49,599 bases of DNA, taken from the NCBI RefSeq assembly GCF_001667015.1, contig NZ_LZIS01000048.1:1-49599 (forward strand). Direction: 5' to 3'. The notes beneath the pieces are model-generated. The model saw nothing but the letters and a program-made list of their open reading frames with translations. It was not told where the DNA came from and did no database searches. Below are positions 26,672 through 34,960 of this stretch, in pieces. Position 1 is the first letter of the stretch, and each line of letters opens with the position of its first letter. Position numbers and translations under genes: made by a program. Origin of the DNA: Mycobacterium sp. E3198 (GTDB lineage Bacteria; Actinomycetota; Actinomycetes; Mycobacteriales; Mycobacteriaceae).

Positions 26672-27499
26672 ATGGGTCCGGGGGCGCTCGATCTCGAGGC
26701 GGCGGACCTGCGGGTGCGGCGCGGCAGCGTGCCCGCGAGCACCCAGCTCGCCGAAGCGCTCAAAGCCGCGATCGTCAAGCAGGGCCTCCCCCGTGGCGGC
26801 CGCCTGCCCACCGAGCGCGAGTTGATCGATCGCACGGGTTTGAGCCGGGTGACCGTGCGCGCGGCGGTGGGACTTCTCGAGCGGCAGGGGTGGCTGGTTC
26901 GCAGGCAGGGCCTGGGCACGTTCGTGTCCAACCCGGTGAACCAGGAACTCGACGCCGGCGTGCGCATGATCACCGAGGTGTTGGCGAGCTCCGGCATCAC
27001 CCCGCAGGTGGAGGTGCTCTCGCACCACGTAGGCCCGGCGCCGCAGCGGATCGCCGAAGTCCTGGGCATCGCCCAGGTCCTCTGCATCAACCGGCGTTTC
27101 CGGGACGGCGACCTGCCCCTTGCCCTGATGACGATCTACTTTCCGCCGGGGTTGGGCCCAGCGGTCGAGCCGTTGATCTCGACGGCGCCTGGCGCGGAAA
27201 CCGAGTACGCCATGGAAAGCACCTACTCGATGTGGGAGCAGCGGCTCGGGGTCCGCATCGCCCGGGCCCGCCATGAGATCCATGCGGCCGGCGCCTCTCT
27301 CGAGGTGGCCGGCGCGCTGGCTGTGCCGTTGGGCTCGCCGGTGCTGGTGCTCGAGCGCACCAGCTACGGCGAGGACGACAAGGCCCTCGAAGTGGTCGAA
27401 TTCCACTATCGGCCAGAGCGGTACCGGTTTTCGGTCACCCTGCCGCGAACGATGCCCGAGGCCGGCGCCGGGATGGTCGAGCGGCGCGATCGCGCGTGA
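26672..27499 (+). CDS. GntR-family regulator, HutC subfamily (Rv0792c ortholog)
   Basis: A 275-residue regulator. The winged helix-turn-helix at residues ~22-85 (L-A-E-A-L-K-A-A-I-V ... R-L-P-T-E-R-E-L-I-D-R-T-G-L-S-R-V-T-V-R-A-A) is followed by a UTRA effector domain (~105-265) with the typical R-R-F-R-D-G-D-L-P-L-A-L-M-T-I-Y. The ATG at 26672 sits at the edge of a strong palindrome. In M. tuberculosis the orthologue neighbours lpdB-like and monooxygenase genes; here the adjacent VOC, cupin and Lpd-like genes are candidates for control. The effector is unknown. Confidence 0.92.
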   Translation: MGPGALDLEAADLRVRRGSVPASTQLAEALKAAIVKQGLPRGGRLPTERELIDRTGLSRVTVRAAVGLLERQGWLVRRQGLGTFVSNPVNQELDAGVRMITEVLASSGITPQVEVLSHHVGPAPQRIAEVLGIAQVLCINRRFRDGDLPLALMTIYFPPGLGPAVEPLISTAPGAETEYAMESTYSMWEQRLGVRIARARHEIHAAGASLEVAGALAVPLGSPVLVLERTSYGEDDKALEVVEFHYRPERYRFSVTLPRTMPEAGAGMVERRDRA

Positions 27500-27512
27500 C
27501 CAGCGGCGCAGC

Positions 27513-27740
27513 TCAGCCCATTGTCAAAATTGCCATGGCGGCCAGCGCGATGATCGTCCCAAGGGCTACCAGTATCACCGTGATTGCGGCGCGCACGATT
27601 TCGTCTTCGCTGGGTCGCCAGCGCGGCATGACGGTCTCGACTCGCCAGGCTAATGCCCTTGTTTTGGTGGATTCATCATCCGCATCCTCATGCCCGTTCA
27701 TCGGGACGCTAGAAACCAAGGCGTGTATCGCGGTGGTCAT
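27513..27740 (-). CDS. Small tail-anchored membrane protein (hypothetical)
   Basis: A 75-residue ORF with a hydrophilic first half (N-G-H-E-D-A-D-D-E-S-T-K-T-R) and a single C-terminal membrane helix (A-A-I-T-V-I-L-V-A-L-G-T-I-I-A-L-A-A-M-A-I-L) reaching nearly to the end. Its ATG overlaps the stop of the next upstream small ORF (ATGA). The surrounding 27.5-27.97 kb is visibly poorer in GC than its flanks. I recognise no family. If neither small ORF were real, this would be a 475-nt gap without genes. Confidence 0.45.
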   Translation of the reverse strand: MTTAIHALVSSVPMNGHEDADDESTKTRALAWRVETVMPRWRPSEDEIVRAAITVILVALGTIIALAAMAILTMG

Positions 27741-27967
27741 GTCGGCCGGCCCTGACGATGCGTGCGCCCGGATTGGTTAGTTGCGGTCAACGACGACACC
27801 CCCTTTTTCTCCTGGAACCAACGGTAGAAAAGTGAAGTCACTATTGGGACTAAGGCGACTAACGGTACGGGCACGCAGCCCATCGCTTCGCTCAGCCAAT
27901 TCTCAACAATTTCTTCGGTCCCGGCTAGCTCGGCTCCCAGGATCCGCAAAGCCGCCGGGCTCACCAT
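27737..27967 (-). CDS. Small hypothetical membrane protein
   Basis: A 76-residue ORF with a hydrophobic middle (G-C-V-P-V-P-L-V-A-L-V-P-I-V-T-S-L-F-Y-R-W-F) and a polar Ser/Thr/Arg-rich tail. The full-length start at 27967 leaves only 7 nt to the divergent ATG at 27975, which is too little for two promoters, so a start further in (for example Met29) may be real. Its stop overlaps the start of the next small ORF by 4 nt. No family recognised. Confidence 0.35.
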   Translation of the reverse strand: MVSPAALRILGAELAGTEEIVENWLSEAMGCVPVPLVALVPIVTSLFYRWFQEKKGVSSLTATNQSGRTHRQGRPT

Positions 27968-27974
27968 CTAACTC

Positions 27975-28445
27975 ATGACGAGTGAGCCGCTCTGCGCAGA
28001 ACTGGTCGAGCGCTACCTGTGCACGCGCGGCAGCCGGTATTTCCGCGGCCACCACGACGGCGAGTTCTTCTACGTCGCCAACACCCGTCCGCGGAGGCTG
28101 CACGTCCACCTCGAGGTCTGCCCGACGCACGGCGACGTGCTGATGATCCGGGTGACCCCCGCATGTTTCTTCCCCGCCACCGACCGTCCCTGGCTGTCCC
28201 ACTTCGCCGACATGTGGAACGCGCAGGATCGTGAGGTCATCGCGATCGTGCACGGATCATCCGACCCTCAGCGCATCGGCGTGGTGGCGCGCAGGTCGCA
28301 GTGGATCCGCAAGGGAGTCACGTTCGAGGATTTCGCGTCCTTCGTCGACGCCGCGATCGCGGACGCGATCGACCTGTTCGGCCAGTTGGCCCCTGCCGTC
28401 GAGTTGCCGCCCGCGGAGCATCCGATGCTGCTCGACGCCGGCTGA
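27975..28445 (+). CDS. YbjN-like (type III secretion chaperone-fold) protein
   Basis: A 156-residue soluble protein resembling the YbjN superfamily common in mycobacteria, which shares the type III secretion chaperone fold. The order of blocks fits: a strand pair Y-F-R-G-H-H-D-G-E-F-F-Y-V, L-H-V-H-L-E-V, V-L-M-I-R-V-T-P-A, then W-L-S-H-F-A-D-M-W-N, and a final helix T-F-E-D-F-A-S-F-V-D-A-A-I-A-D. No enzymatic residues are evident. It starts almost back-to-back with a small minus-strand ORF and is followed by a long palindrome. The role is unknown; chaperone-like or sensing functions are guesses. Confidence 0.7.
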   Translation: MTSEPLCAELVERYLCTRGSRYFRGHHDGEFFYVANTRPRRLHVHLEVCPTHGDVLMIRVTPACFFPATDRPWLSHFADMWNAQDREVIAIVHGSSDPQRIGVVARRSQWIRKGVTFEDFASFVDAAIADAIDLFGQLAPAVELPPAEHPMLLDAG

Positions 28446-28471
28446 GGCACGTACGCCTCGCCAAGCCCGCC

Positions 28472-28523
28472 AGCGTAACGCCACGGCGAAATCATGGGCG
28501 GTATTTCGCAGTGGCGTTACGCT
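28472..28523. repeat. intergenic palindromic element R2
   Basis: AGCGTAACGCCAC (28472-28484) pairs perfectly with GTGGCGTTACGCT (28511-28523), and inside it GCGAAAT (28486-28492) pairs with ATTTCGC (28503-28509). The result is a 20-bp interrupted hairpin 26 nt after the YbjN-like stop. It may end that transcript. Its outer arm AGCGTAACGC is one base from that of the element at 33184. Confidence 0.65.
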
Positions 28524-28556
28524 CGGCGACCCGCCGGCGCTGTCGACAGCAAACTG

Positions 28557-28590
28557 ATAATGGTATTCTCCAAAATAGAGAGTGTTCTAT
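28557..28590 (+). promoter_or_regulatory. AT-rich promoter/operator upstream of the acyltransferase pair
   Basis: This stretch is strikingly AT-rich for the window. It holds the inverted repeats GATAAT-GGT-ATTCTC (imperfect) and ATAGA-GAGTGT-TCTAT (28575-28590). On the minus strand it reads TAGAAC, the half-site pattern of TetR lipid regulators such as KstR, but the second half does not match. Confidence 0.4.
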
Positions 28591-28643
28591 GTCACTGACG
28601 GCCGAGGTTTGGGATCGGCAACGCATCGGCAATACGGGGGGCC

Positions 28644-29459
28644 ATGATGGGCGGCGGAGCGGACTCGGCGCGCAATCCCGAGACTGCGAAGTGGGACCCG
28701 GCGTTCACGGAACAGGTCAGCAAAGCCGTGAGCCCGATCGTCAGGCGCTGGTATCGCGCCGAGGTGCGCAACATCGAAAACGTGCCGGCGACCGGTGGGG
28801 TGTTGGTGGTGTCCAACCACTCGGGCGGCATGCTGACGCCCGACGTGTTGATCTTTGCGCCAGCCTTCTACGACAGGTTCGGGTACGACCGCCCCGTCTA
28901 CACGCTGGGCCACTACGGCCTGTTCATCGGGCCCCTCGACGGATGGCTGCGCCGCCTCGGGGTGATCGAGGCGAGCCGGGAAAACGCCGCCGCCGCCCTG
29001 CGTTCAGGCGCGGTGGTGCTGGTTTTCCCCGGCGGCGACTACGACTCCTACCGACCCACCTTCAGCGCGAACACCATCGACTTCAACGGCCGCACCGGCT
29101 ACGTGCGGACCGCTATCGAGGCGGGGGTGCCGATCGTTCCAACCGTGTCCATCGGTGCCCAGGAGACCCAGCTGTTTCTGACCCGCGGCAACTGGCTGGC
29201 TCGCAAGCTGGGGCTCACCAGGGCCCGCATGGACATCCTCCCCGTGAGCTTCGGCTTCCCGTTCGGTCCGAGCGTGATCTTCCCGCCCAACCTGCCGCTG
29301 CCGGCAAAGATCGTGACCGAGGTGCTCGAGCCGGTCGACGTCACCGCCCGCTTCGGCAGCGACCCCGACGTCGACGAGGTCGACGCCCACGTACGCGCCG
29401 TGATGGAGGCCGCGCTCAAGCGGCTGGCCGGCCAGCGCCGCCTCCCCATACTGGGCTGA
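28644..29459 (+). CDS. PlsC-type (lyso)phospholipid/monoacylglycerol acyltransferase
   Basis: A 271-residue acyltransferase of the LPLAT superfamily. The catalytic block is N58-H59-S-G-G-M-L-T-P-D67 and the acceptor-binding block is F-P-G-G-D-Y-D-S-Y near residue 133. The longer spacing of the NH...D block matches the mycobacterial monoacylglycerol/diacylglycerol acyltransferase branch more than classical PlsC (HxxxxD). It should transfer fatty acyl groups from acyl-CoA at the membrane. Two ATG codons (28644, 28647) are equivalent choices. A WS/DGAT gene follows 24 nt later, so the pair could run consecutive acylations toward triacylglycerol or wax ester. Confidence 0.87.
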   Translation: MMGGGADSARNPETAKWDPAFTEQVSKAVSPIVRRWYRAEVRNIENVPATGGVLVVSNHSGGMLTPDVLIFAPAFYDRFGYDRPVYTLGHYGLFIGPLDGWLRRLGVIEASRENAAAALRSGAVVLVFPGGDYDSYRPTFSANTIDFNGRTGYVRTAIEAGVPIVPTVSIGAQETQLFLTRGNWLARKLGLTRARMDILPVSFGFPFGPSVIFPPNLPLPAKIVTEVLEPVDVTARFGSDPDVDEVDAHVRAVMEAALKRLAGQRRLPILG

Positions 29460-29483
29460 CGCATCGGCGGGGCGAGGTGGCGT

Positions 29484-30899
29484 GTGAAAAGACTCAACGG
29501 CATGGACGCCATGCTGCTGTACAGCGAGACGCCGAACCTGCACACGCACACGCTGAAGGTCGCCGTCCTCGACCCTTCCGATTGCGAGGGTGATTTCGGG
29601 TTCGAGGCGTTCCGCCGCCACGTGCGGCGCCGCCTGCATCTGTTGGAACCGTTGCGCTACAAGCTCGTCGACATTCCCTGGCGACTGCATCACCCGATGT
29701 GGCAGGAGAACTGCGAGGTCGACCTGGACTACCACCTGCGCCGGACGACCGTGCCCGCACCCGGGGGGCGGCGCGAGCTCGACGGCCTCGTCGGCGAGAT
29801 AGCCTCCACGCCACTGGATCGCGATCGCCCGCTGTGGGAATTCCACTTCGTCGAGGGCCTGGCCGGGGGTCGATACGCGTTGATCGGCAAGGTCCACCAC
29901 GCGCTGGCCGACGGCGTCGCCTCGGTCAACCTCCTGGCCCGCGCGATGGACCTCAAGGACGGGACGACCGACGAGCGGGACAACGACGAAGCCGGCGTCA
30001 CACCGTCGACGGCGGAGCTGCTGCGTGCCGCCGGGCGCGACCACGCGCGGCAAGTCGCCGCGCTGCCGGGCCTGATCAGGGACGCGGCCGTGGGATTGAC
30101 GCGGGTCCGGCGTCGCTCACGCCAGCGCGGGCACCACCCCGAGATCGCCGATGCTTTTGACGCGCCACCCACCTTTCTCAACCACGTCGTGTCGCCGAGG
30201 CGGCGGTTCGCCAGTGCGACGCTGCCGCTGGCCGACGTCAAGGCGACGTCCAAGGCGCTGGGTGTCACGACGACCGACCTGGTGCTGACGACGGCGGCCG
30301 GTGGGCTGCGAAAGCTGTTGCTGGCCTACGACGGAGCGGCCGACCGACCGATCATCGCGTCCGTGCCGACCGCCACCGACAAGTCGGACCGGATCACCGG
30401 CAACGAGATCAGCGGCCTGTCGATTTCGCTGCCCGTGCACATCGCCGACCCGACCGGACGGGCGCGGCTGGTCGCGCTGGCGACCCGGATTGCCAAGGAG
30501 GACCACGAAATCCTGGGCCCTCGGCTCTACGAGCGGATGATGACCTATCTGCCGACCGCGATCGCCCCGGCCGCGTTTCGCTGGCTGGCTTGCCGAGAAG
30601 CGCCCAACAAGATGATGAACGTCGCGGTGTCCAGCGTCGTTGGCCCCCGGGAGCGTGGCCACTTCGGCGGTGCCGCGGTCAGCGAGATCTACTCGACCGG
30701 TGTGCTGTCGCCGGGTGCGCCGGTCAACATCACCGTGTGGAGCTACGTCGACCAGCTCGGCATCGCGGTCCTCACCGACGACCGAACGTTCGACGATCCG
30801 CACGAAGCGACCGACGCGCTCGTCGGCGCTTTTGACGAATTACGCAGTGCGGCAGGGATTCCCGCTCAAGCGGCCAGCACGGCGTCCAGCGCCGAATAG
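29484..30899 (+). CDS. Wax ester synthase/diacylglycerol acyltransferase (WS/DGAT)
   Basis: A 471-residue bifunctional acyltransferase of the WS/DGAT family. The active-site motif HHxxxDG is at 138-144 (H-H-A-L-A-D-G). The upstream P-L-W motif (116-118) and the later G-N-E-I-S-G-L region also fit. These enzymes make triacylglycerol or wax esters for storage in mycobacteria. The start is GTG at 29484 ([12 protein letters not shown], the usual family beginning). It follows the PlsC-like gene by 24 nt and its last 34 nt overlap the end of convergent purQ. In M. tuberculosis, as I recall, neither gene lies at this position, so the pair looks inserted. Confidence 0.93.
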   Translation: MKRLNGMDAMLLYSETPNLHTHTLKVAVLDPSDCEGDFGFEAFRRHVRRRLHLLEPLRYKLVDIPWRLHHPMWQENCEVDLDYHLRRTTVPAPGGRRELDGLVGEIASTPLDRDRPLWEFHFVEGLAGGRYALIGKVHHALADGVASVNLLARAMDLKDGTTDERDNDEAGVTPSTAELLRAAGRDHARQVAALPGLIRDAAVGLTRVRRRSRQRGHHPEIADAFDAPPTFLNHVVSPRRRFASATLPLADVKATSKALGVTTTDLVLTTAAGGLRKLLLAYDGAADRPIIASVPTATDKSDRITGNEISGLSISLPVHIADPTGRARLVALATRIAKEDHEILGPRLYERMMTYLPTAIAPAAFRWLACREAPNKMMNVAVSSVVGPRERGHFGGAAVSEIYSTGVLSPGAPVNITVWSYVDQLGIAVLTDDRTFDDPHEATDALVGAFDELRSAAGIPAQAASTASSAE

Positions 30900-31540
30900 A
30901 ACAGGCCCAGGCCGTCGTCGGACGGGCCCGTCAGCGCTTCGATGGCGTGTTCCGGATGCGGCATCAGCCCGACGACGCGACCGTTTGCGGAGCTGATGCC
31001 GGCGATGTCGTGCAGCGAGCCGTTGGGGTTGTCGAGGTAGCGGAACACGACCCGGCCCTCGCCCTCGAGCTCGTCGACCACGTTCTCGGGTGCCACGTAG
31101 CGGCCCTCGCCGGACTTCAGCGGCACCAGCAGGTCAGCGCCCCACTCGAAACGCGACGTCCACGCCGTCGAGATCGACGCCACCCGCAGCCACACGTCGC
31201 GGCAGACGAAGTGCAACCCGGCGTTGCGGGTCAGCGCCCCCGGCAGCAAGCCGGCCTCGCAGAGCACCTGAAAACCATTGCAGATACCCAGGACCGGCAT
31301 GCCGCGCCGCGCGGCGTCGACCACTTCGGCCATCACGGGGGCGAACCGGGCGATCGCGCCGGCCCGCAGGTAGTCGCCGTAGGAGAAACCGCCGGGCACC
31401 ACCACGGCGTCGACTCCCTTCAGGTCGGCGTCGGCGTGCCACAGTGCGACCGCCTCGGCCCCGACGCGCCGCGCCGCCCGGGCGGCGTCCACGTCGTCGA
31501 GCGTCCCGGGGAAGGTGATGATGCCGATCCGCGCCGTCAC
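30866..31540 (-). CDS. purQ: Phosphoribosylformylglycinamidine synthase subunit PurQ
   Basis: A 224-residue class I glutamine amidotransferase that supplies ammonia to PurL for FGAM formation. The nucleophile is Cys87 in V-L-G-I-C-N-G-F-Q and the His/Glu partners are His195 and Glu197 in M-P-H-P-E-H. The start overlaps the purS stop by 4 nt, so the two are translationally coupled. The 3' end overlaps 34 nt with the convergent WS/DGAT gene. Length and motifs are normal. Confidence 0.97.
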   Translation of the reverse strand: MTARIGIITFPGTLDDVDAARAARRVGAEAVALWHADADLKGVDAVVVPGGFSYGDYLRAGAIARFAPVMAEVVDAARRGMPVLGICNGFQVLCEAGLLPGALTRNAGLHFVCRDVWLRVASISTAWTSRFEWGADLLVPLKSGEGRYVAPENVVDELEGEGRVVFRYLDNPNGSLHDIAGISSANGRVVGLMPHPEHAIEALTGPSDDGLGLFYSALDAVLAA

Positions 31541-31776
31541 TGCGACTCCCGGCTGATCGTCCAGTCCTCGATCACCGTGTTCGCCAACAGCGATTCGGCG
31601 ATCTCCGCGAGCTCGGCGTCACCGATGGTGTCATCCACCTCGAGCTCAAACCGCTTGCCCTGCCGGACATCTGAGATACCGGGGTGGCCGAGCCGCCCCA
31701 GCGCACCGACAATCGCCTGGCCCTGCGGGTCGAGAATCTCCGCTTTGGGCATCACATGAACGACCACACGGCTCAC
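31537..31776 (-). CDS. purS: Phosphoribosylformylglycinamidine synthase subunit PurS
   Basis: A 79-residue PurS, the small bridging subunit that lets PurQ dock on PurL. Family blocks [16 protein letters not shown] and [15 protein letters not shown] are intact. The start is GTG at 31776 with GGAGGAG 5 nt upstream, so unlike most pur genes here it has a classical ribosome site. It forms a two-gene unit with purQ. Confidence 0.96.
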   Translation of the reverse strand: MSRVVVHVMPKAEILDPQGQAIVGALGRLGHPGISDVRQGKRFELEVDDTIGDAELAEIAESLLANTVIEDWTISRESQ

Positions 31777-31823
31777 CGGCGCTCCTCCTCAGGGTGCATT
31801 TCGGCGCCAACTCTACCGGCAGG

Positions 31824-32504
31824 TCAGGGGCACGAGGCGATGTAGGCGTCGCACAGCGGCGCGGTCAGGGCGTTGAGCACCGGATCGTCCCCCATCGCCG
31901 GCCAGGACACCTGGGGCGGCCCCGACGACCACAGCGTGAGCTCGGTGACCGTGCTGCTCGCCGCGTGGGCGACCAGGTAGGTGTGCATGACGACCGGACC
32001 GCTAATGACCGCGGCCATCCGATTCAGTTCGTCGCTGGTGATCGACGGCGACTCTGCGGGGGCGCGCTGCTGGCAGGCGCGAAGGGCGCCGACGGCACTG
32101 CTGAACACCGCAGCCGCCAGCTGGCCGCCGCGAGCCGTGTCACCGCGCCAGTGCAGGATTTCCGCCCGCAGCTGCCACTGCCCCTCCGGGTGGGTGACCG
32201 TCGCGCCGGCCGCGACCGCGAAGTCGCGGGGATCCCGCGGCAGCGCCGGCGAGTCACACAGCTCCTCGAAGCGAAACCTCGGCGTCCCCGTGCCTGTCAG
32301 GGGGACCGCCGCACCGGCCAGCGCGGGCCAGTTGAACACCGCATCCAGCGGCACCGCGTGCTGCCGGATCCACGCGCTGTTGGGGATCTGGTCGCAGGTG
32401 GTCGGGCACGTCTCAGGGTCAGCGTGCGCGGGTACCGCGGCGATCAGGGCCACCGCACAGCCACCGACCAGCAGCATGGCGGCCAGGATCACCCGCATCG
32501 GCAT
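31824..32504 (-). CDS. Secreted hypothetical protein (Rv0787 position)
   Basis: A 226-residue exported protein. Residues 1-28 form a signal peptide (M-P-M-R-V-I-L-A-A-M-L-L-V-G-G-C ... V-P-A-H-A, cleavage before D-P-E-T-C). V-G-G-C inside it is lipobox-like, but the hydrophobic stretch continues beyond it, so Sec cleavage at AHA is preferred. The mature part contains Cys pairs (C-P-T-T-C near the start, later L-C-D and final C-D-A-Y-I-A-S-C-P) that could form disulfides. No domain is recognised. The start could be Met1 or Met3; an open frame upstream to 32555 would overlap the divergent MBL start. Confidence 0.7.
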   Translation of the reverse strand: MPMRVILAAMLLVGGCAVALIAAVPAHADPETCPTTCDQIPNSAWIRQHAVPLDAVFNWPALAGAAVPLTGTGTPRFRFEELCDSPALPRDPRDFAVAAGATVTHPEGQWQLRAEILHWRGDTARGGQLAAAVFSSAVGALRACQQRAPAESPSITSDELNRMAAVISGPVVMHTYLVAHAASSTVTELTLWSSGPPQVSWPAMGDDPVLNALTAPLCDAYIASCP

Positions 32505-32531
32505 CACCCCTATCGGGGCACAATCGTAGTC

Positions 32532-33170
32532 ATGCAACTGACGCATTTCGGCCACTCATGCTTACTTGCCGAGTTCGACAACACGCGTGTGCTCTTTGAC
32601 CCCGGTACCTTCGCGCACGGTTTCGAGGGAATCACCGGCCTGACCGCCATCCTGATCACCCACCAGCACCCCGACCACGTCGACGTCGGGCGGCTCCCGT
32701 CGCTGCTGGAGGGCAACCCCGACGCGGCGCTGTACGCCGATCCGCAAACCACGGCGCAGCTGGGCGAGCCGTGCCGGGCGGTGCACGTCGGCGACGAGCT
32801 GCGGATCGGGCAGCTGACCGCGCGGGCCGTCGGCGGTCGGCACGCCGTGATCCACCCGGAAATCCCCGTGATAGAAAACATTTCGTTTCTGATCGGCGAT
32901 TCAGAACATCCCGCGAGGCTGATGCACCCCGGCGACGCGCTCTTCGTCCCCGACGAACCGGTGGACATCATGGCCACCCCCGCGGCGGCCCCGTGGATGA
33001 AGATCGCCGAGGCCGTCGACTACCTGCGCGCGGTGGCACCGGCACGCGCGGTGCCCATCCACCAGGGCATCATCGCCCCGGAGGCCAGGGGCATCTACTA
33101 CGGCCGGTTGTCCGAGATGACCAGCACCGACTTCCAGGTGCTGCCCGAAGAGGACGCGGTCACCTTCTGA
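32532..33170 (+). CDS. Metallo-beta-lactamase-fold hydrolase (UlaG-like, Rv0786c ortholog)
   Basis: A 212-residue MBL-fold protein. The metal motif H44-x-H46-x-D48-H49 (T-H-Q-H-P-D-H) is intact, with further ligands likely at H-P-G-D-A and P-I-H-Q-G. The short form and the M-Q-L-T-H-F-G-H-S-C start are typical of the L-ascorbate-6-phosphate lactonase/UlaG-like group of phosphodiester or lactone hydrolases. It is divergent from the secreted-protein gene (27 nt apart), with a small CCCC-TATC-GGGG palindrome at 32507-32518 in between. The substrate is unknown. Confidence 0.88.
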   Translation: MQLTHFGHSCLLAEFDNTRVLFDPGTFAHGFEGITGLTAILITHQHPDHVDVGRLPSLLEGNPDAALYADPQTTAQLGEPCRAVHVGDELRIGQLTARAVGGRHAVIHPEIPVIENISFLIGDSEHPARLMHPGDALFVPDEPVDIMATPAAAPWMKIAEAVDYLRAVAPARAVPIHQGIIAPEARGIYYGRLSEMTSTDFQVLPEEDAVTF

Positions 33171-33183
33171 CCAAGCCCCCGTC

Positions 33184-33237
33184 GAGCGTCACGCTGGCGC
33201 AACGTTCGACGGCCGGCGTCACGCTGGCGTGACGCTC
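33184..33237. repeat. intergenic palindromic element R3
   Basis: GAGCGTCACGC (33184-33194) is an exact inverted partner of GCGTGACGCTC (33227-33237). Between them GGCGTCACGCTGGCG (33215-33229) repeats the left part directly. It fills the 74-nt gap between the convergent MBL and flavoprotein genes and probably acts as a terminator-like structure. Confidence 0.6.
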
Positions 33238-33244
33238 GGCGGGC

Positions 33245-34912
33245 CTAGGTGATGTCGTCGGCGGCGCCGCGGCCCGCCGCGCGGCCGGAGAAGATGCAGC
33301 CGCCCAGGAAGGTGCCCTCCAGCGCCCGGTAGCCGTGCACGCCGCCGCCGCCGAAACCGGCCACCTCGCCGGCCGCGTACAGCCCGGTGAGCGGGGTGCC
33401 GTCGCCCTTGAGCACCCGGCCGGCCAAGTCGGTCTCGATGCCGCCCAACGTCTTTCGGGTCAGGATGTGCAGCTTGACCGCGATCATCGGCCCGGCCTTC
33501 GGATCGGTCAGCCGGTGCGGCGCGACCACCCGGCCCAGCCGGTCCCCGATATAGTCGCGGGCGGCCCGGATCGCGGTGATCTGGCTGTCTTTGCTGTACC
33601 TGTTGGCCACCTCGCGGTCGCGGGCGGTGACCTCGGCCTCGACCGTGGCGTAGTCGAGCGGCTCCACATCGGGCAGCTTGTTCATCGCGGTCACCAACTC
33701 GCGCAAGGAGTCCGCGCTGACGAAGTCCACGCCGCGGTCGACGAAGGCCTGCACCGGCCCGGGCGGCCCGGAGCTGGCGCGATTACGCAGTAGCGCGCGC
33801 ACGCTCTGTCCGGTCAGATCGGGATTCTGCTCCTGGCCGGAAAGCGCGAACTCCTTCTCGATGATCTTGGCGTTCAACACAAACCAGGTGTAGTCGTGCC
33901 CGGACCGGGTGATGTACTCCAGCGTGCCGAGGGTGTCGAAGCCGGGATACAGCGGGACCGGTAACCGCTTGCCGGACGCGTCCAGCCACAGCGAGGACGG
34001 CCCGGGAATGATCCGGATGCCGTGCAGCGGCCAGATCGGGTCGTAGTTGGTGATGCCTTCGGTGTAGTGCCACATCCGGTCGGGGTTGATCACCCTTGCT
34101 CCGGCCCGCTGCGAGATGGCGATCATCCTGCCGTCGACGTGCGCGGGCACCCCGGCAAGCAACTGCTCGGGAACCCGGCCCATCCGCTTCGGCCAATTCT
34201 TTCGGACCAGCTCGTGGTTGCCGCCGATGCCACCGCTGGTGACGAGCACCGCAGAGGCGCGAAATTCGAATTGGGCCACCGCTTTTCGTGACGAGGCCAC
34301 TCCGCGCGCGGCGGTCGACGGCTCCAGCACGGTGCCGCGGACGCCGGTCACCGCGTCGCCCTCGACGATCAACTCGTCGACCTGGTGGCGATGCGCGAAC
34401 CGCACCGCGGAGCGGTCGCGCAACTGGCGCGCGAAGATTTCCACCAACGCCGGCCCGGTGCCCCACGTGATGTGGAAGCGCGGCACCGAGTTGCCATGAC
34501 CCTGGGCACCGTAACCGCCGCGCTCCGCCCAACCCACCAGCGGAAAAATCTTGTGCCCGCGGGCACGCAGCCAGCTGCGTTTCTCCCCGGCCGCGAAATC
34601 GACGTAGGCGTGCGCCCATTGGCGCGGCCAGTAGTCCTCGGGCCGGTCGAACGCCGCCGTGCCGAGCCAATCCTGCAGGGCGAGTTCGTGACTGTCGCGG
34701 ATGCCGAGGCGGCGCTGTTCCGGGCTGTCGACGAAGAACAACCCGCCGAAGGACCAGAAGGCCTGCCCGCCCAGGTTGGCGCTGTTCTCCTGGTCGACGA
34801 TCAGTACCCGCAGCCCGCGCTCTACCAATTCGCACGCGGCGACCAGGCCGGACAGCCCGGCGCCGACGATGATCGCGTCAGCAGCGAAGCCCGCGCCGGA
34901 AGAATCGCTCAT
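33245..34912 (-). CDS. FAD-binding dehydrogenase (KstD/fumarate-reductase-like, Rv0785 ortholog)
   Basis: A 555-residue flavoprotein. The N-terminal dinucleotide motif I-V-G-A-G-L-S-G-L-V-A-A-C-E binds FAD, and the C-terminal T-G-L-Y-A-A-G-E-V-A-G-F-G-G-G-G block closes the FAD domain. The central part resembles the 3-ketosteroid Delta1-dehydrogenase/fumarate reductase capping domain. It probably carries out desaturation or reduction next to a carbonyl; steroid specificity is not shown. A TACCCT box lies 8 nt before the ATG. It ends 7 nt after repeat R3. Confidence 0.88.
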   Translation of the reverse strand: MSDSSGAGFAADAIIVGAGLSGLVAACELVERGLRVLIVDQENSANLGGQAFWSFGGLFFVDSPEQRRLGIRDSHELALQDWLGTAAFDRPEDYWPRQWAHAYVDFAAGEKRSWLRARGHKIFPLVGWAERGGYGAQGHGNSVPRFHITWGTGPALVEIFARQLRDRSAVRFAHRHQVDELIVEGDAVTGVRGTVLEPSTAARGVASSRKAVAQFEFRASAVLVTSGGIGGNHELVRKNWPKRMGRVPEQLLAGVPAHVDGRMIAISQRAGARVINPDRMWHYTEGITNYDPIWPLHGIRIIPGPSSLWLDASGKRLPVPLYPGFDTLGTLEYITRSGHDYTWFVLNAKIIEKEFALSGQEQNPDLTGQSVRALLRNRASSGPPGPVQAFVDRGVDFVSADSLRELVTAMNKLPDVEPLDYATVEAEVTARDREVANRYSKDSQITAIRAARDYIGDRLGRVVAPHRLTDPKAGPMIAVKLHILTRKTLGGIETDLAGRVLKGDGTPLTGLYAAGEVAGFGGGGVHGYRALEGTFLGGCIFSGRAAGRGAADDIT

Positions 34913-34920
34913 GTGGCAAC

Positions 34921-34926
34921 AGGGTA
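34921..34926 (-). promoter_or_regulatory. candidate -10 box TACCCT for the flavoprotein gene
   Basis: TACCCT on the minus strand, 8 nt before the ATG at 34912, would leave a 1-2 nt leader. Confidence 0.3.
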
Positions 34927-34960
34927 ATGCCCCGCGGCGGGGGCGGATCAGGCGCTTGGA

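Noticed and set aside
28589..28643. Upstream ATG at 28589 as the acyltransferase start or a short regulatory ORF
   Set aside because: It is in another frame and runs on as a long shadow through the acyltransferase gene, with no product features.
31794..32531. N-terminal extension of the MBL protein
   Set aside because: It lies antisense to the secreted protein with its clear signal peptide. M-Q-L-T-H-F-G-H-S at 32532 is the normal family start.
33184..33237. CRISPR repeat, because a 15-nt unit is partly repeated
   Set aside because: Only two near copies with a 15-nt gap and strong dyad symmetry; no array and no cas genes.
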